Shown in pieces: positions 1 through 10,660 of a DNA stretch of 64,000 bases. The DNA lies in assembly GCF_910594005.1 (NCBI RefSeq), contig NC_057838.1, positions 34,526,001 to 34,590,000 on the forward strand, written 5' to 3'. Under the pieces are notes generated by a model, which worked only from the letters and a program-made list of their open reading frames with translations, was not told the origin of the DNA and searched no databases. Position numbers and translations under genes: made by a program. Within the stretch, counting starts at the first letter, position 1. The number at the start of each line of letters is the position of its first letter. This DNA is from Cervus elaphus. Lineage: Eukaryota > Chordata > Mammalia > Artiodactyla > Cervidae.

Positions 1-1009
1 ACTGCCCAATCTCCCAGCGCCAGTATCCAGGCCGGCTTCCTCACAACCGTCCTGGGACGGGTTTTCCCACCAGTCCCGGGTCAGCCGAGCCCCTGCAGCT
101 ACTCGATCTTTCCACCCTACCTTGGCCTACCAGGCAGCGGCTCCCCTCGGTGCAGGCAGTCACTGCCGGGCCCTGGGAAGTGCCAGGTCGGCGGCTGCCC
201 ACACCCCTCTGCACGCAGCACAAAAGACACCCGCTGGCAAACTTTCCGCTATCCGCCCCAGCCTAGCCTGGAACCAGCTCCGGCTCCATGCCTGGGGCGG
301 ACCGAGGTTTCCCAGACATTTCTGCATCCCTGGCAAACCTCCTGAGGCTGCCACCCTTTCTGGACTCAAAACGCGACGCAGGGTGAGGTCTTTCCCCACT
401 TAGACCGCGCGACAGCTGAGTTGATTCTTTCGAATGCTTTCACCTCAGTACACTCAAGGGCTTTGTGAATTACGCCCCTTACCCTTTTGCCAAAAAGGCC
501 ACCGCCAAGACATCTTCTCTCTTTTCTCTTTCCACAGCTTGCCACCTTCTTTCCCCTTTTCTTAGCCCTCTTTCCAACTCCCCGGGCCCCTTCCGACTCT
601 GGCAGCATTTCTCAGTTCAGATTCCAGCAGCCCTCCTTCTTCCGGATCCCTGGGCATCACCCTCCCCGCCGTCGGTCCCGGGAATCTAGCGGGTTCGTCT
701 CCTGTCACTGCCTTTTGCTCATTTCTGTTCTGCCTTCCTTCCGAATTACCGTTCTCCCCGACCCCAGTGATTTTTTGTTTTGTTTGTTTTTTCAAAACCC
801 AGTAAAGAGGTTACTAGATTCCCGCTCCTCCAGATCCGTCATTTTTCCCATCTTCATGAGCCGCGCCCCCTCGTATCTCTTAGGCCCGCGATCTTGTCCC
901 ACGGTTCCCCAGACCGTTCTCTGGCCCTCCAAGCCACCAAGTTTGCCTCGACTTCCCCTCGCTGCCGCCCGCATCTCCCGCCGCTGCCCGGCTGAGCGAG
1001 CGCACTTAC

Positions 1010-1500
1010 CCCGAGGCCCGGCTGGCAGGGGTGTCGGGGTGCGCACGGACCGGGCACCGGAGGCGGCAGCAGGAGGGAGAGGAGAAGGAGGACCGGCTGA
1101 GCCGCACCTCCCTCCAAACCCACAGGCACTGGCTCCTTAGGGGGCTCGCGGCAGAGCACCAAGACGCGAAGCGAGGCAGTAACACGAGCAACAGCTGCTG
1201 CGCGGGCCTGGGCTCAATCCGGCTCTCGGGGGCCGGGCAGAGGCAGGCAGGATTGGGGTAAAGGATGGAAGCGGGATGCCGACAGCGGGGCAGCGAGTGT
1301 CCAGGTCCAAAGGAGGGCGTCCGGAGCGCCTAGGGATGCCACCGCGCGGATGCTGCTGCCCGCGCTGACGCCGGCGGCCCCTCTCCCCGCCCGGAGGGCG
1401 CTGCAGGCGCGGGCGCACGGGCCTCGCTTAGCTCGCCGGCTAGCTGCCGGCGCCCTCGGTGCGCCCCGCTTTGTGCTCCCCGCAGCCGGCGTGCACCTGG
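1010..1500 (-). other. Candidate non-coding first exon of a leftward gene
   Basis: Read on the minus strand, the sequence CTCGGG followed by GTAAGTG at 1010/1009 is a near-perfect splice donor. The exon upstream of it lies in the CpG island, with a CCAAT box about 40-100 bases further upstream. There is no ATG on the minus strand between 1010 and 1536, so the exon would be 5' untranslated sequence and the start codon would lie in a later exon outside the window. The start near 1440-1500 is a guess from the CCAAT position. I do not recognise the gene. Confidence 0.45.
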
Positions 1501-1537
1501 TGTAAGCAAAAGCGGTCAGCTGATGGGCTGCACGCCC

Positions 1538-1542
1538 ATTGG
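1538..1542 (-). promoter_or_regulatory. Inverted CCAAT box
   Basis: ATTGG on the plus strand reads CCAAT on the minus strand, in the context AGCCAATGGG, which is close to the NF-Y consensus. Its distance upstream of the proposed exon fits a core-promoter element for leftward transcription. The spacing is inferred, as no start site is mapped. Confidence 0.4.
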
Positions 1543-1826
1543 CTGCTCCACGGTCTCCGCCCCTCCCGCCCGACCCCCTTCCCGGCCTCCCCCTCCGGTC
1601 CTCCTGCCCCCCCACACCACCCCCGACTCAGCGCGGTGCTGGGGCACCATCTGTAGCCGGCCCAACGAAAACGTAACGCCGTGGGTCCGGGTGGCTCGGC
1701 CTCCCCGAGTCGCGGCCGCGGCCGCTGCAGGGAGCAGCGGGCCACCGCTTTTTGTCTAGGGAACGACAGGCTGCGGCTGGGTTAGGCAGGCAGAGCACAT
1801 TGCCGTTTCTTAGCAGAAAAGGTACC

Positions 1827-1872
1827 AAAAAAAAAAAAAAAAAAAAAAGAAGAAGAAGAAGAAGGAAAAAAA
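1827..1872 (+). repeat. Poly(A) / (AAG)n simple repeat
   Basis: About 22 A residues are followed by five or six AAG/GAA units and a short A run. The repeat lies at the edge of the CpG island. It could be the tail of an eroded retroelement, but no SINE or LINE body is visible before it. Confidence 0.8.
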
Positions 1873-3204
1873 CCCTTTCTACCAGGCCACCTAGGCACAA
1901 TGGAGCCAGATTTCTGTGCAACATAGAACTTGGGCTTCTGGGACTGAGAAGCAAATTCCACCCAGAAGACAGCTAAGTCTCGGTGTGAAACCTGACCCTT
2001 CCTCTTAAAATGAATGGAGATTCATTGGGCTGTGTATACACACCTGGACTTATATGCACATGGAACTGGTCTGTGTCCTTGCCGCAGAAAGAGACTATTA
2101 TGGCACTTAAATGGATGGCGAAACAGTTTCTTATTTAGGGACGCTTTCAGGAAACATTTCTGAAACTTTGTGATTACAGCTCTCTGATTTGTTAGGTGTG
2201 AAAGTTGTGTTCAAATAAGCGGAGGATTGAGAATGCAGTCTGTTTGAAGTGGGGGGTGTCAGAGAGCAAGGTGGAAACGGGTTTTTGGGAACCGCACATG
2301 AACCTGAGTTTCATCCTCCAAGCATCTTGCAACCAGACTTCAGAGAAGCCCTTAGTACTTGTTACTGATTTAAGCTAGAGCATTATTAACCCCTCAGTGC
2401 CAAGTGGCTCTGGCAAGAGAATATGACAACATTTCTTTGTGATGTCCAAGTTTAGAACTTCTGGGGAATTTGGAAGAATAAATTCATTATTACAGTATCA
2501 TCTTTTAAATTCCTTGAAAATATAGTATGCATTTAATCATAGTAATGTTTTATCTTGATTCCTGTAGCATTCCTTGATGTCTTTCATAGTTGCCTGATAA
2601 TTATTTGATGCTCTCAAATGTCCACTTACTTTCTTTTATTCTGAAACTGTCATATAGATACCAGTGGGTCTTAGTGTGCCTTAAAAGGCTCGAGGGAAAG
2701 AAGATATTTTGACTTAGGGAAACAGGTAAAATGAAGTGTAGAAGGACAGCCACACAAAAAGGCCCTTTGCAAATAGAATGGGAGAGTGCTGCCTATAAAA
2801 GATTTTAAAACTTTCAAAGTAAGGTGAATCTAGAACCTTTCCCAAGAGTCAAATTTTCTCATGCTGATTACATGTAGCTTGGAAGTAGCATGTCTGAAAG
2901 GAGGTGGGCATCTAGCAGAAACACAGAGCTTGAATGATAAGGGAAAGACAGAACACAGGTTTCTTAGGAAGTCTCCTTTAGGGTTTTCTGATTGTCTTTC
3001 TGGGAGAGGAAGGGAAACAATGTTGTACTTTGCACAGTGGTGTTTGACAGAGGTAAGTCCTGGGGAGCAGTTGAAGCAATTAATGGTGGTTAGGAATTAC
3101 TGTTACTAGGAGGCAAGATAGCTAACAGCCTCCAGATTTTGGAAGAGGCTTCATGAGAATGGTGTGAAGCCCAGCTAAGAAGAAACCTAGTCAGACACCA
3201 GTGT
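1873..3204. other. Unassigned non-coding stretch
   Basis: Base composition drops to AT-rich, CpG-poor sequence. I see no convincing exon, no RNA gene and no repeat I can name. Short frames here are not supported by splice sites or recognisable protein similarity. Confidence 0.5.
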
Positions 3205-3412
3205 ATGAACTTTGAAACTAGGCTGACACTGCTTTAAACCCCAGCACTGCAAGTTATGAACTGTGTCCCTCTGGGATAAGTCACTTTACCTCTTTAAACC
3301 TTAGTTTCCTTGCCTATAAAGTGGGATTAATAGCAGTACCTATCCCAGGGGGTTGTGCTGTTTAAGTAAGAATAAGCTTGTAAAATGCTTGGTGCAGTTC
3401 TTGGTGTCTAGT
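3205..3412 (+). repeat. MIR SINE, split by a BovB insertion
   Basis: The order of segments matches the MIR core and 3' region: a tract about a cation-like 'gggataagtcactttacctct', then 'ttagtttcctt', then 'aaagtgggattaatagcag', then the 'gcttggtgcagt' tail. The copy stops at the BovB at 3413. MIR-like sequence (gtaagctttcagca, then gtattattag) resumes at 4251-4300. This places the BovB insertion inside an older MIR. Confidence 0.65.
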
Positions 3413-4250
3413 GGGGAAGCACAAGCTGGAATCAAGATTGCTGGGAAAAATATCAATAATCTCAGATATGCAGATGACACCACCCTTATGGCAGAAAGCA
3501 AAGAGCTAAAGAGCCTCTTGATGAACGTGGAAGAGGAGAGTGAAAAAGTTGGCTTAAAACTCAACATTCAGAAAATTAAGATCATGGCATCTGGTCCCAT
3601 CACTTCATGGCAAATAGATGAGGAAACAATGGAAACAGTGACAGACTTTATTTTCGGGGGCTCCAAAATAATTGCAGATGGTGACTGCAGCCATGAAATT
3701 AAAAGACACTTGCTCCTTGGAAGAAAAGTTATGACCAACCTAGACAGCTTAGTAAAAAGCAGAGACATTACTTTGCCAACAAAGGTCCGTCTAGTCAAGT
3801 CTATGGTTTTTCCAGTAGTCATGTATGAATGTGAGAGTTGGACTAGAAAGAAAGCTGAGCGCTGAAGAATTGATGCTTTTTAACTGTGGTGTTGGAGGAG
3901 ACTCTTGAGAGTCCCTTGGACTGCAAGGCGATCCAACCAGTCCACCCTAAAGGAAATCAGTCCTGAATATTCATTGGAAGGACTGACGCTGAAGCTGAAA
4001 CTCCAATAATTTGGCCACCTGATGTGAAGAACTGACTCATTTGAAAAGACCCTGATGCTGGGAAAGATTGAAGGCGGGAGGAGAAGGGGATGACAGAGGA
4101 TGAGATGGTTGGATGGCATCACTGACTCAATGGACATGAGTTTGAGTAAACTCTGTGAATTGGTGATGGACAGGGAGGCCTGGCGTGCTGCAGTCCATGG
4201 GGTCACAAAGAATCCAACACGACTGAGTGACTGAACTGAACTGAACTGAA
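3413..4250 (+). mobile_element. BovB LINE 3' fragment
   Basis: This is a 5'-truncated copy of the ruminant RTE-clade LINE BovB. It covers the end of the reverse transcriptase and the whole 3' tail, and finishes in the (CTGAA)n-type repeat typical of BovB. The frame 3353-3865 keeps an intact RT box (LRYADDTT), after which a stop follows and the rest is frame-broken. It cannot be active: it lacks the endonuclease and most of the RT. Confidence 0.95.
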
Positions 4251-4300
4251 GTAAGCTTTCAGCACAAGGAAGAATTAGGTATTATTAGCCCAGTAGTGAG

Positions 4301-5374
4301 GACTAATTAGGTTCTCGTTAGGTTATTAGGTCAGACAAGTGGGATGATAATTTCACAGAGCTGATACAGATGACAGATATTTTAAAAGCACTAGCAGCTC
4401 CAATGAGAGAAACAGACTGTCTCTCCACTATTCATTTCTTTATAAACCCCCATATCATTTATTTAAACTATTTTCCTTCTTCCCCAAAGCAAGAATGAGA
4501 AAGGAAGCTCTGCCTATTTCCACTTGACCACTGCATGTATTTGGCTTCTGACAGAAGGAGCATTACCATTAGGAAGAAAGATATGTGCCAGAGGTGGGAA
4601 GGGAGCCTGGTTGGTGGGGAAGACCAGGTTTGCTGTTTGTTGGAAAGATGGCTGTGGGACAGAGGAAGACAGATGTAGACAGAGTATTTATAAAGGAATC
4701 ACAAGTTTGATGCAGTCATTGGAAATGTGATGAACTGCCTAAATGGTTAATGGGTCCAAATTTTAGGAACTGCCATTTTGTAACTCTGCAAAGGAGTGCC
4801 AGGATTATTTTATCAACTGACTTTTAAAAACCCCTTGTCACTGGAATGAATAAAGAGGAAATAGTCAACAGACAAGGATAACTAAACCAAACTCATTTGT
4901 TTCTTTTGTAGAATCCTCAAATCTATCTGAATTTCTCCTCCTGAGCTCACCCATTACTCGGGTCCTAAATTTATTAGTAAACATTTATTTCTTACATTTT
5001 GGAAGATCTTGGAGGCCTTGGAGGAGAATGGAAATTGATAGAAGGGCCCCAGAGTTCCCAAGAGAGCCAGGTCTTACTGTTGATGTAGGGAGGCATTCGT
5101 GTCCCTGGAGTTGGCCTTGTTGAGACACTACAAATTCCTCTGGGATCCCTCACCATCCCCTTGAGGTTCTTTAGCTTCAGTTTGAAGAAACATTATAATT
5201 GGTATTAGCTTAATTGTACTGATATATGTGGTAAAAGAACAGAGAAAAGAAAGATGGAACCTTTATAAGGTAATTATATTGGAATAATCTTTTAAAGGAC
5301 ATCTGTACTTTAAGAATGAAATTATAATATGCCATTTTAAGCCACAACTTTTACAAACTGAAAATATGTCTCTC
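4301..5374. other. Unassigned non-coding stretch
   Basis: Unique-looking, AT-rich sequence between the interrupted MIR and the L1 fragment. No exon, RNA gene or nameable repeat seen. Confidence 0.45.
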
Positions 5375-5914
5375 TCCAAGGGCTTAATCTCCAAAATATA
5401 CAAACATGTCATACAACTCAACAACAAGACAAATAACCCAATTGAAAAGTAGGAAGAAGACCTGAACAGACATATTCCCAAAGAAGACATACAGATGGCC
5501 AACAGGCACATGAAAAGTTGCTCAGCATCTCTAGTTATTAGAAAAATGCAAGTCAAAACTATAATGAGATACCACCTCATACCAGTGATATTTTCTTGTC
5601 TTCATTAAAATGTTTACAAATAACAAATGCCAGAGAGGTTGTGAAGAAAAGGGACACTTCCTACACTGACTGTTAGGGGGAATATAAGCTGGAAAAGCCA
5701 CTATGAAAAACAATATGGCAGTTCCTCAAAAAACTAATAATAGACTTGCCATATGATCTAACAGTCCTATGCCTGGATGTATATTTAGACAAAACAGTAA
5801 CTCAAAAAGTTACATGCATTCCTATGTTCATAGCAGCACTATTTACAATAACCAAAACATGCAAACAACCTAAACATCTATCAACTGATGGAAAGATAAA
5901 GAAGATGTGGTATG

Positions 5915-5915
<1 letters not shown>

Positions 5916-5953
<38 letters not shown>
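5916..5953 (+). repeat. (GATA)n microsatellite
   Basis: About nine perfect tandem GATA units inside the L1 fragment, a likely length-polymorphic marker. Confidence 0.95.
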
Positions 5954-6060
5954 ACAACAGTGTCCTACTGTATAATACAGGGAGTTATGTTCAAAACCTT
6001 GTGATAAGCCATAATGGAAAAGAATACTGAAAAGTATATTACACATATAGGTAAAACTGA

Positions 6061-6256
6061 GGGCTTCCCTGATAGCTCAGTTGGTAAAGAATTCACCTGC
6101 AATGCAGGAGATCCCATTTTGATTCCTGGGTTGGGAAGATCCCCTGGAGAAGGGAAAAACTACCCACTCCAGTATTTTGGCCTGGAGAATTCCATGGAAC
6201 AGTCCATGGGGTCGCAAGGAGTCGGACACCACTGAGCGACTTTCACTTTCATTTTC
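6061..6256 (+). mobile_element. Bov-tA SINE inside L1
   Basis: A tRNA-derived head (GGCTTCCCTGATAGCTCAG, A-box-like) is joined to the Bov-A body (CCACTCCAGTATT, GTCGCAAGGAGTCGGACAC). Imperfect 10-bp flanking repeats, gtaaaactga at 6051-6060 and ataaaattga at 6257-6266, look like its target-site duplication. It therefore inserted after the L1. Confidence 0.93.
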
Positions 6257-6322
6257 ATAAAATTGAATCAGTTTGCTGTACAGCAAAAATTAACACAACA
6301 TTGTAAGTCAACTATATGGTTA

Positions 6323-6495
6323 GAGAGCATCACCGACTAAGTGGACCTGAATTTGAGCAAACTCTGGGACATAGTGGAAGATAGAGGAGCCTGGAGTGCT
6401 ACAGTCAATGAGGTCATAAAGAATCCAACATGACATAATGACTGAACAAAAACTTCAGTAAAAAATAATAAAAAAAAAATAATAATAATAAAGAA
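6323..6495 (+). mobile_element. BovB 3'-end fragment with A-rich tail
   Basis: 'gcatcaccgactaagtgg', 'gagcaaactctgggacatag' and 'gtcataaagaatccaacatg' match the last ~120 bases of BovB. An AAT/A-rich tail follows (6460-6495). The copy is a heavily 5'-truncated insertion or a Bov-A monomer; the two cannot be told apart by eye. Confidence 0.8.
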
Positions 6496-7194
6496 ATGTC
6501 TCTCTGAATAAAATATTATTTAATATAGTAACTATTAATATCATATGTATCTTAAGAGTAAATGTATATTTCAATTAGAGAGAGACAGTGTGGTCTCTCT
6601 CTGATGGTCAGTGTTTTTTACAGCCTCTGAATTAAGATTATAGTTTTAAAACAATCATTACCAAGCTTTCAGAGGATGATGACTGTAAAACTCGTGTGAT
6701 TGTGATCATTGTTAACTTGCACACCAAACGTATTATTTCTCTGAAAATTTCTGACAATGGAGTGAGTTTACTGCATGTCCATGGTCTCTGTTCTTTCAGT
6801 TTTGTACTGCATATAAAATCATTTCAACACAGAAAAGGTATTCATTAAGGTTTCTGTAATAATTTTTATTAATTATTTTAGCAAAATAATTTTACTAATT
6901 ATTAATGTAAATTATTTCTGCAATTATGTTAATAAGTTGACATGAAACTAAGGTGTTCAACTATCTTGGTTTGCCTAGGACATTGGAGGTTTTATTCCTA
7001 AAGTTTCACATCTGAGAAATTCCTCAGTCTGGAACAAATCAAGATGGTTCATAGTTCTAAACAGCTCACATTCCTAAGTTTATGGTACTTTTGCAATTTT
7101 AGTCCTGCTATAACCTTGCACATACGCCAAATAATGTCTTTATGCCTAACTGGATCAAGAATCCCATTTCGCCTTAATTTAATTGCTGCGTAGC

Positions 7195-7400
7195 CCTTAT
7201 CAGTCATCTAGCCCAATCTCCTTATTTTACACATAAGAAAACTAAGTCTTATAAAAGGATTGTGCCAGGCTATTGACAAAGCTTACTCTATAAAGCTAGA
7301 CTATATACTGTTTGAAGGCAGAGACCAGATGGCCATCTGCTAGCCCAGCACTCAGCATGTAATAGGTACTCAGTAAACATTTTTTGAATGGATGAATTGA
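7195..7400. repeat. MIR (minus) followed by L2 3' end (plus)
   Basis: 'ctagcccaatctccttattttacacataagaaaactaag' has the antisense MIR layout (7195-7270). 'ggcagagaccagatgg' through 'cagtaaacattttttgaatggatgaat' at 7290-7400 matches the L2 3' end, with its final TGAATGAATG-type tail. Both are diverged. Confidence 0.6.
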
Positions 7401-7949
7401 CTCAATTAATAAGTTAATGTCTTTATATAATTAGAGCAGATTAGATCATGAGCTTATTCTTCGTATTGTTAAAATGTCTTTGAAACTGTAATGCTCTATG
7501 GCTGTGTAATTCTACCAATCTTCTATTGGTGAGAAATAAGGCCTTATCAGTTATTTGCTACAGCAGATGTTGTAATAAACTTACTCTTTAGAAATGCCCA
7601 TTTTGGTTATTGAACTATGGATGCATAAACTATAGTTTGAAGCATCAATTTAATATATTCAATTTTTTTCTATTTCCATAGCTATTTATTTTTAGGCAGC
7701 CAGACCTTGCTAATAAATAAAGGTTTATTTAGGTTTTTGGCTCTTATATTATAAAAATTTTAGTTTATATGTTTGTTTTTAATTATTTGCTCTCCATTCT
7801 GATTTCTCTTTTGCCTGTATGATAATAGATAACTTAAGTAACGTAAATTAACTACTTACTCTGTGCCCAGTAATACACCTACTAACGAGGCAATATACTG
7901 TAATAGTTACAAGTTAGGGCCTTTTATTTATGTTACTAAGGTTTATATT

Positions 7950-8045
7950 CCAGCACAGCATAGCTGTGTGGATTTGAACAAGTTATTTAAGTTCTCTTTG
8001 TTTGTCCTTGCATCTGTATGGTGGGGTTTGTGAGGATTAAAAAAT
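7950..8045 (+). repeat. MIR SINE fragment
   Basis: 'agctgtgtggatttgaacaag', 'ttatttaagttctctttg' and 'tttgtgaggattaaaaaatg' follow the MIR order in plus orientation. Confidence 0.55.
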
Positions 8046-8064
8046 GTTTATGTTCCTAACATAC

Positions 8065-8588
8065 GTTGTTACTCTTGTTCAGTCTCTATGTCATGTCCGA
8101 CTCTGCGACACCATGAACTGCAGCATACCAGGCTTCCCTCTCCTTCACTATCTCCCTGAGTTTGCTCAAACTCATGTCCGTTGAGTCAGTGATGCCATCT
8201 AACCATCTCATCCTCTGTTGCTCCTTCTCCTCTTGCTTTCAGTCTTCCCCAGCATCAGGGTCTTTTCTTCTAAGTTGATTCTTTGCATCAGGTGGCCAGC
8301 ATATTAGAGCTTCAGCAATAACCCTTCCAATGAACATTCAGGGTTGATTTCCTTTAGGACTGACTGCTTTGATCTCCTTGCTGTTCAAGGGACTCTCAAG
8401 AGTCTTCTCCAACACCACAGTTCAAAAGCATCAATTCTTCAGTGCTCAGCCTTCTTTATGGTCCAACTCTCACATTCATACATGACTACTGGTAAAACCA
8501 TAGCTTTGTCAATACAGACCTTTGTCAACAAAGTGCTGTCTCTGCTTTTTAATACATTGTCTAGGTTTGTCATAGACTTTCTTCCTAT
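8065..8588 (-). mobile_element. BovB LINE 3' fragment
   Basis: Minus-strand BovB tail. It starts at the GTTCAGTC-type terminus and runs back into the end of the RT region, with the antisense signatures 'catctcatcctctgttg', 'cttccaatgaacattcag' and 'catgactactggtaaaacc'. 5'-truncated and frame-broken. Confidence 0.93.
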
Positions 8589-8699
8589 GGACAGTCAGTC
8601 AGGACATGACTGACTCAGGGTCATGCAGCAAGGACAAGGCCATCATTATAGTAAACAAAATACACTATAATACAGCTGTTAGGGCTTTCCAATTCTCAC

Positions 8700-8850
8700 T
8701 TCCTCTTTTTCTATTATAAATTATTTTAACTGAAGTATAGTTGATGTGTAATAGTCTATGTTACAGATACACAATATAGTGATTCACAATTTTTCAGGGT
8801 TATATTCCATTTATGGTTAGTATAAAATATTGTCCATAGTCTCCTCTCTT
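8700..8850 (-). mobile_element. L1 3' UTR fragment
   Basis: 'attttaactgaagtatagttga', 'agatacacaatatagtgattc' and 'gttatattccatttatgg' match the antisense L1 3' UTR, the same region seen in sense at about 5960-6310. Confidence 0.65.
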
Positions 8851-8861
8851 CTTATGCTTCC

Positions 8862-9047
8862 TGCTAGGTGACTCAGTGGTAAAGAATGCAGGAGACATAA
8901 GAGGTGCAGGTTTGATCCCTGAGTTGGGAAGGTTCCCTGGAGGACGAAATGGTAACCCACTCCATTACTCCTGCTTGGAAAATCCCATGGACAGAGGAAC
9001 CTTGCAGGCTACAGTCCATAAGGTTGCAAAGAGTCGGACACGACTGA
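8862..9047 (+). mobile_element. Bov-tA SINE
   Basis: A diverged tRNA head with a deletion (part of the CTGCCTGCAATGC stretch is missing) is followed by an intact Bov-A body ending GAGTCGGACACGACTGA. No clear target-site duplication found. Confidence 0.85.
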
Positions 9048-10660
9048 TATTATGAAATATTGGCTGTATTCTGCTCTCACTTCCTCTTAAAACGGTTCTT
9101 GGGGGATGGTTAACCTGATTACCATCACTCTGTTGCCTTCCGAAAGTTCCCAGAGACTTAAAGCAGGGAGGGGTGACTGTCAGCTGCCCCCACACAGCTT
9201 GTACTCCTGCTTTCATGAATATCCTTTTTCTTTCAGTAACCATAAGACTTTAAAGAAGTTCAGAATATTTCCTCATAGGAAAACTGCACGGGAATTCAGT
9301 GCCCCATTACCATAAATTTAGTATCTACATTTACTTTTAGTCCTAGGGGTCTACCAGGCTATAAAAGAAAGATCATCAGGCAAAGGAGACCAAAAGTTTT
9401 ATACATATCCTGCAGAAATACAGAAGCTCTCGGAATTTCCCTCCACTTCATTCAGTACCTTCCTCTGTCAAGTTTGTCTGCATTTATGACTGCACTTCAT
9501 TTTATAATAAAGATGCTCACATTTTACATCTCTGAGCATGTTAACAGTTTCTTCTGAGTAAAGGATTGCCCATATTCCATTTTCATGGATAACTGAGTAC
9601 TTGCCTACCAGACTAATCATCTGTTGAAATCATTATCCCCTGAAATTTGATTCACATTGTACCCTTGAGTCTGTATCTAGCCCAAGCCTTGCACCATACA
9701 CTGTCTTTTGGAAAAGGGCCTTAGCTTTTAAGCTTTGTGAGTTAGGGATAAGAAAAAGCCACAGAGAGACATGTGATATATAAGTGGTGACTTAGGCTGG
9801 TCACTTGAATTGAGTCTATATTGAAGTTCTGTTCAGCAAGTACCATAGGATTGAAGGTTGAAAAGAACCTTAGAGATAATCTGGCTTAACCCTTTCATTT
9901 CACAGATGAGCAAGCTCATGTCTTAAGAATGCTAACATTTCCATGTACTTCAGCGCATCTGGGAAGTTTGGGTAGATTTAAATCCTTGTCCAAGGTCACA
10001 CTGCTGGTTAATAGGCACGCTTAAGCCTAAAATCTGTCTCTTTGAATTTTAGATCAGGAATCTTTCTCTAGTATTAATAGTAATATGACTTTAACTGGGA
10101 TCCTCAGGCTTCCCAGCATTTTGTGGTTATACGCTCAGTAGTCCGCTAGGTTGCTGTAAGAAATTTTTATTTGTTCGCATTCTAGTAATAATCTGAAAAA
10201 TTACTGTCAATATAAGCATATTCTGAATCATTGAATGGCATCCTTATAACTGAATGAAGAAAAATGCCATCGAGTGCCAGTATCTGTTTTTGTGTTTATG
10301 ACCATGTTGATTATAGTACCACTTTGTATTGGAACTGATGAGAGAAAATGGGTGGTTTTGGTGTATAAATGATGTCTTTTGACTAGGTAAAGGCCACATG
10401 ATGTCTCAGCACATTCCAAGAAAGAAGATTCCTGAGAAATTTCATGAGTTAAAAGTGAAGGGAAAGGAAAAAATGGGATAAGAGAACTGAATCACCCCAC
10501 AACATGGAGTAGTCTAAACTAGAGAGAGAGACAGACAGAATGAGTACCATATTCACACATTAAGAGGTGACTTAATTTTAGGGAAAAAATGGGAAAAGTC
10601 CAACTCTTACATAAAATTGATGGTTGAATTTAACCAGTTTAATCATTTTAACTGGTTTGG
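9048..10660. other. Non-coding stretch with a MIR-like piece
   Basis: At 9855-10060 'gaaaagaaccttagagataatctggc', 'tttcatttcacagatgagc' and 'ccaaggtcacactgctgg' resemble an antisense MIR with an internal insertion. The rest shows no nameable repeat, exon or RNA gene. Confidence 0.45.

Larger units (their letters stand above)
840..1765. promoter_or_regulatory. CpG island, probable promoter
   Basis: This stretch is very GC-rich. A hand count gives about 85 CpG dinucleotides in 961-1740, far above the AT-rich, CpG-poor sequence that follows from about 1.9 kb. It holds GC-box-like CCGCCC runs near 1386-1393 and 1558-1571, an E-box (CAGCTG) near 1517-1522 and an inverted CCAAT box, but no TATA box. 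These are the usual features of a TATA-less vertebrate promoter. The minus-strand splice donor at 1009/1010 suggests that transcription runs leftwards out of the window. A bidirectional promoter is possible, but I see no convincing plus-strand exon. Confidence 0.85.
5375..6310 (+). mobile_element. L1 LINE fragment (end of ORF2 and 3' UTR)
   Basis: The sequence follows the well-known L1 ORF2 C-terminal segment: 'taatctccaaaatatacaaac', 'acagatggccaacaggcac', 'aatgagataccacctcatacc', 'tatggcagttcctcaaaaaac' and 'gttcatagcagcactattt'. A GATA microsatellite replaces part of it at 5916-5953. The 3' UTR follows and is interrupted at 6061-6256 by a Bov-tA SINE. Many stops; a dead 5'-truncated copy. 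Confidence 0.9.
6496..8064. other. AT-rich intergenic stretch with old MIR/L2 pieces
   Basis: Apart from the MIR and L2 pieces listed separately at 7195-7400 and 7950-8045, this is AT-rich sequence with no exon or RNA gene that I can support. Confidence 0.5.

Noticed and set aside
510..540. Strong pyrimidine tract plus CACAG on the plus strand, resembling a splice acceptor
   Set aside because: No matching exon frame or donor follows, and the downstream sequence stays pyrimidine-rich. A chance match is likely.
1006..1191. Minus-strand frames in the CpG island that look like signal peptides (leucine-rich, proline-rich)
   Set aside because: They begin at TTG, not ATG. There is no ATG on this strand in the proposed exon, and GC-rich DNA gives such frames by chance.
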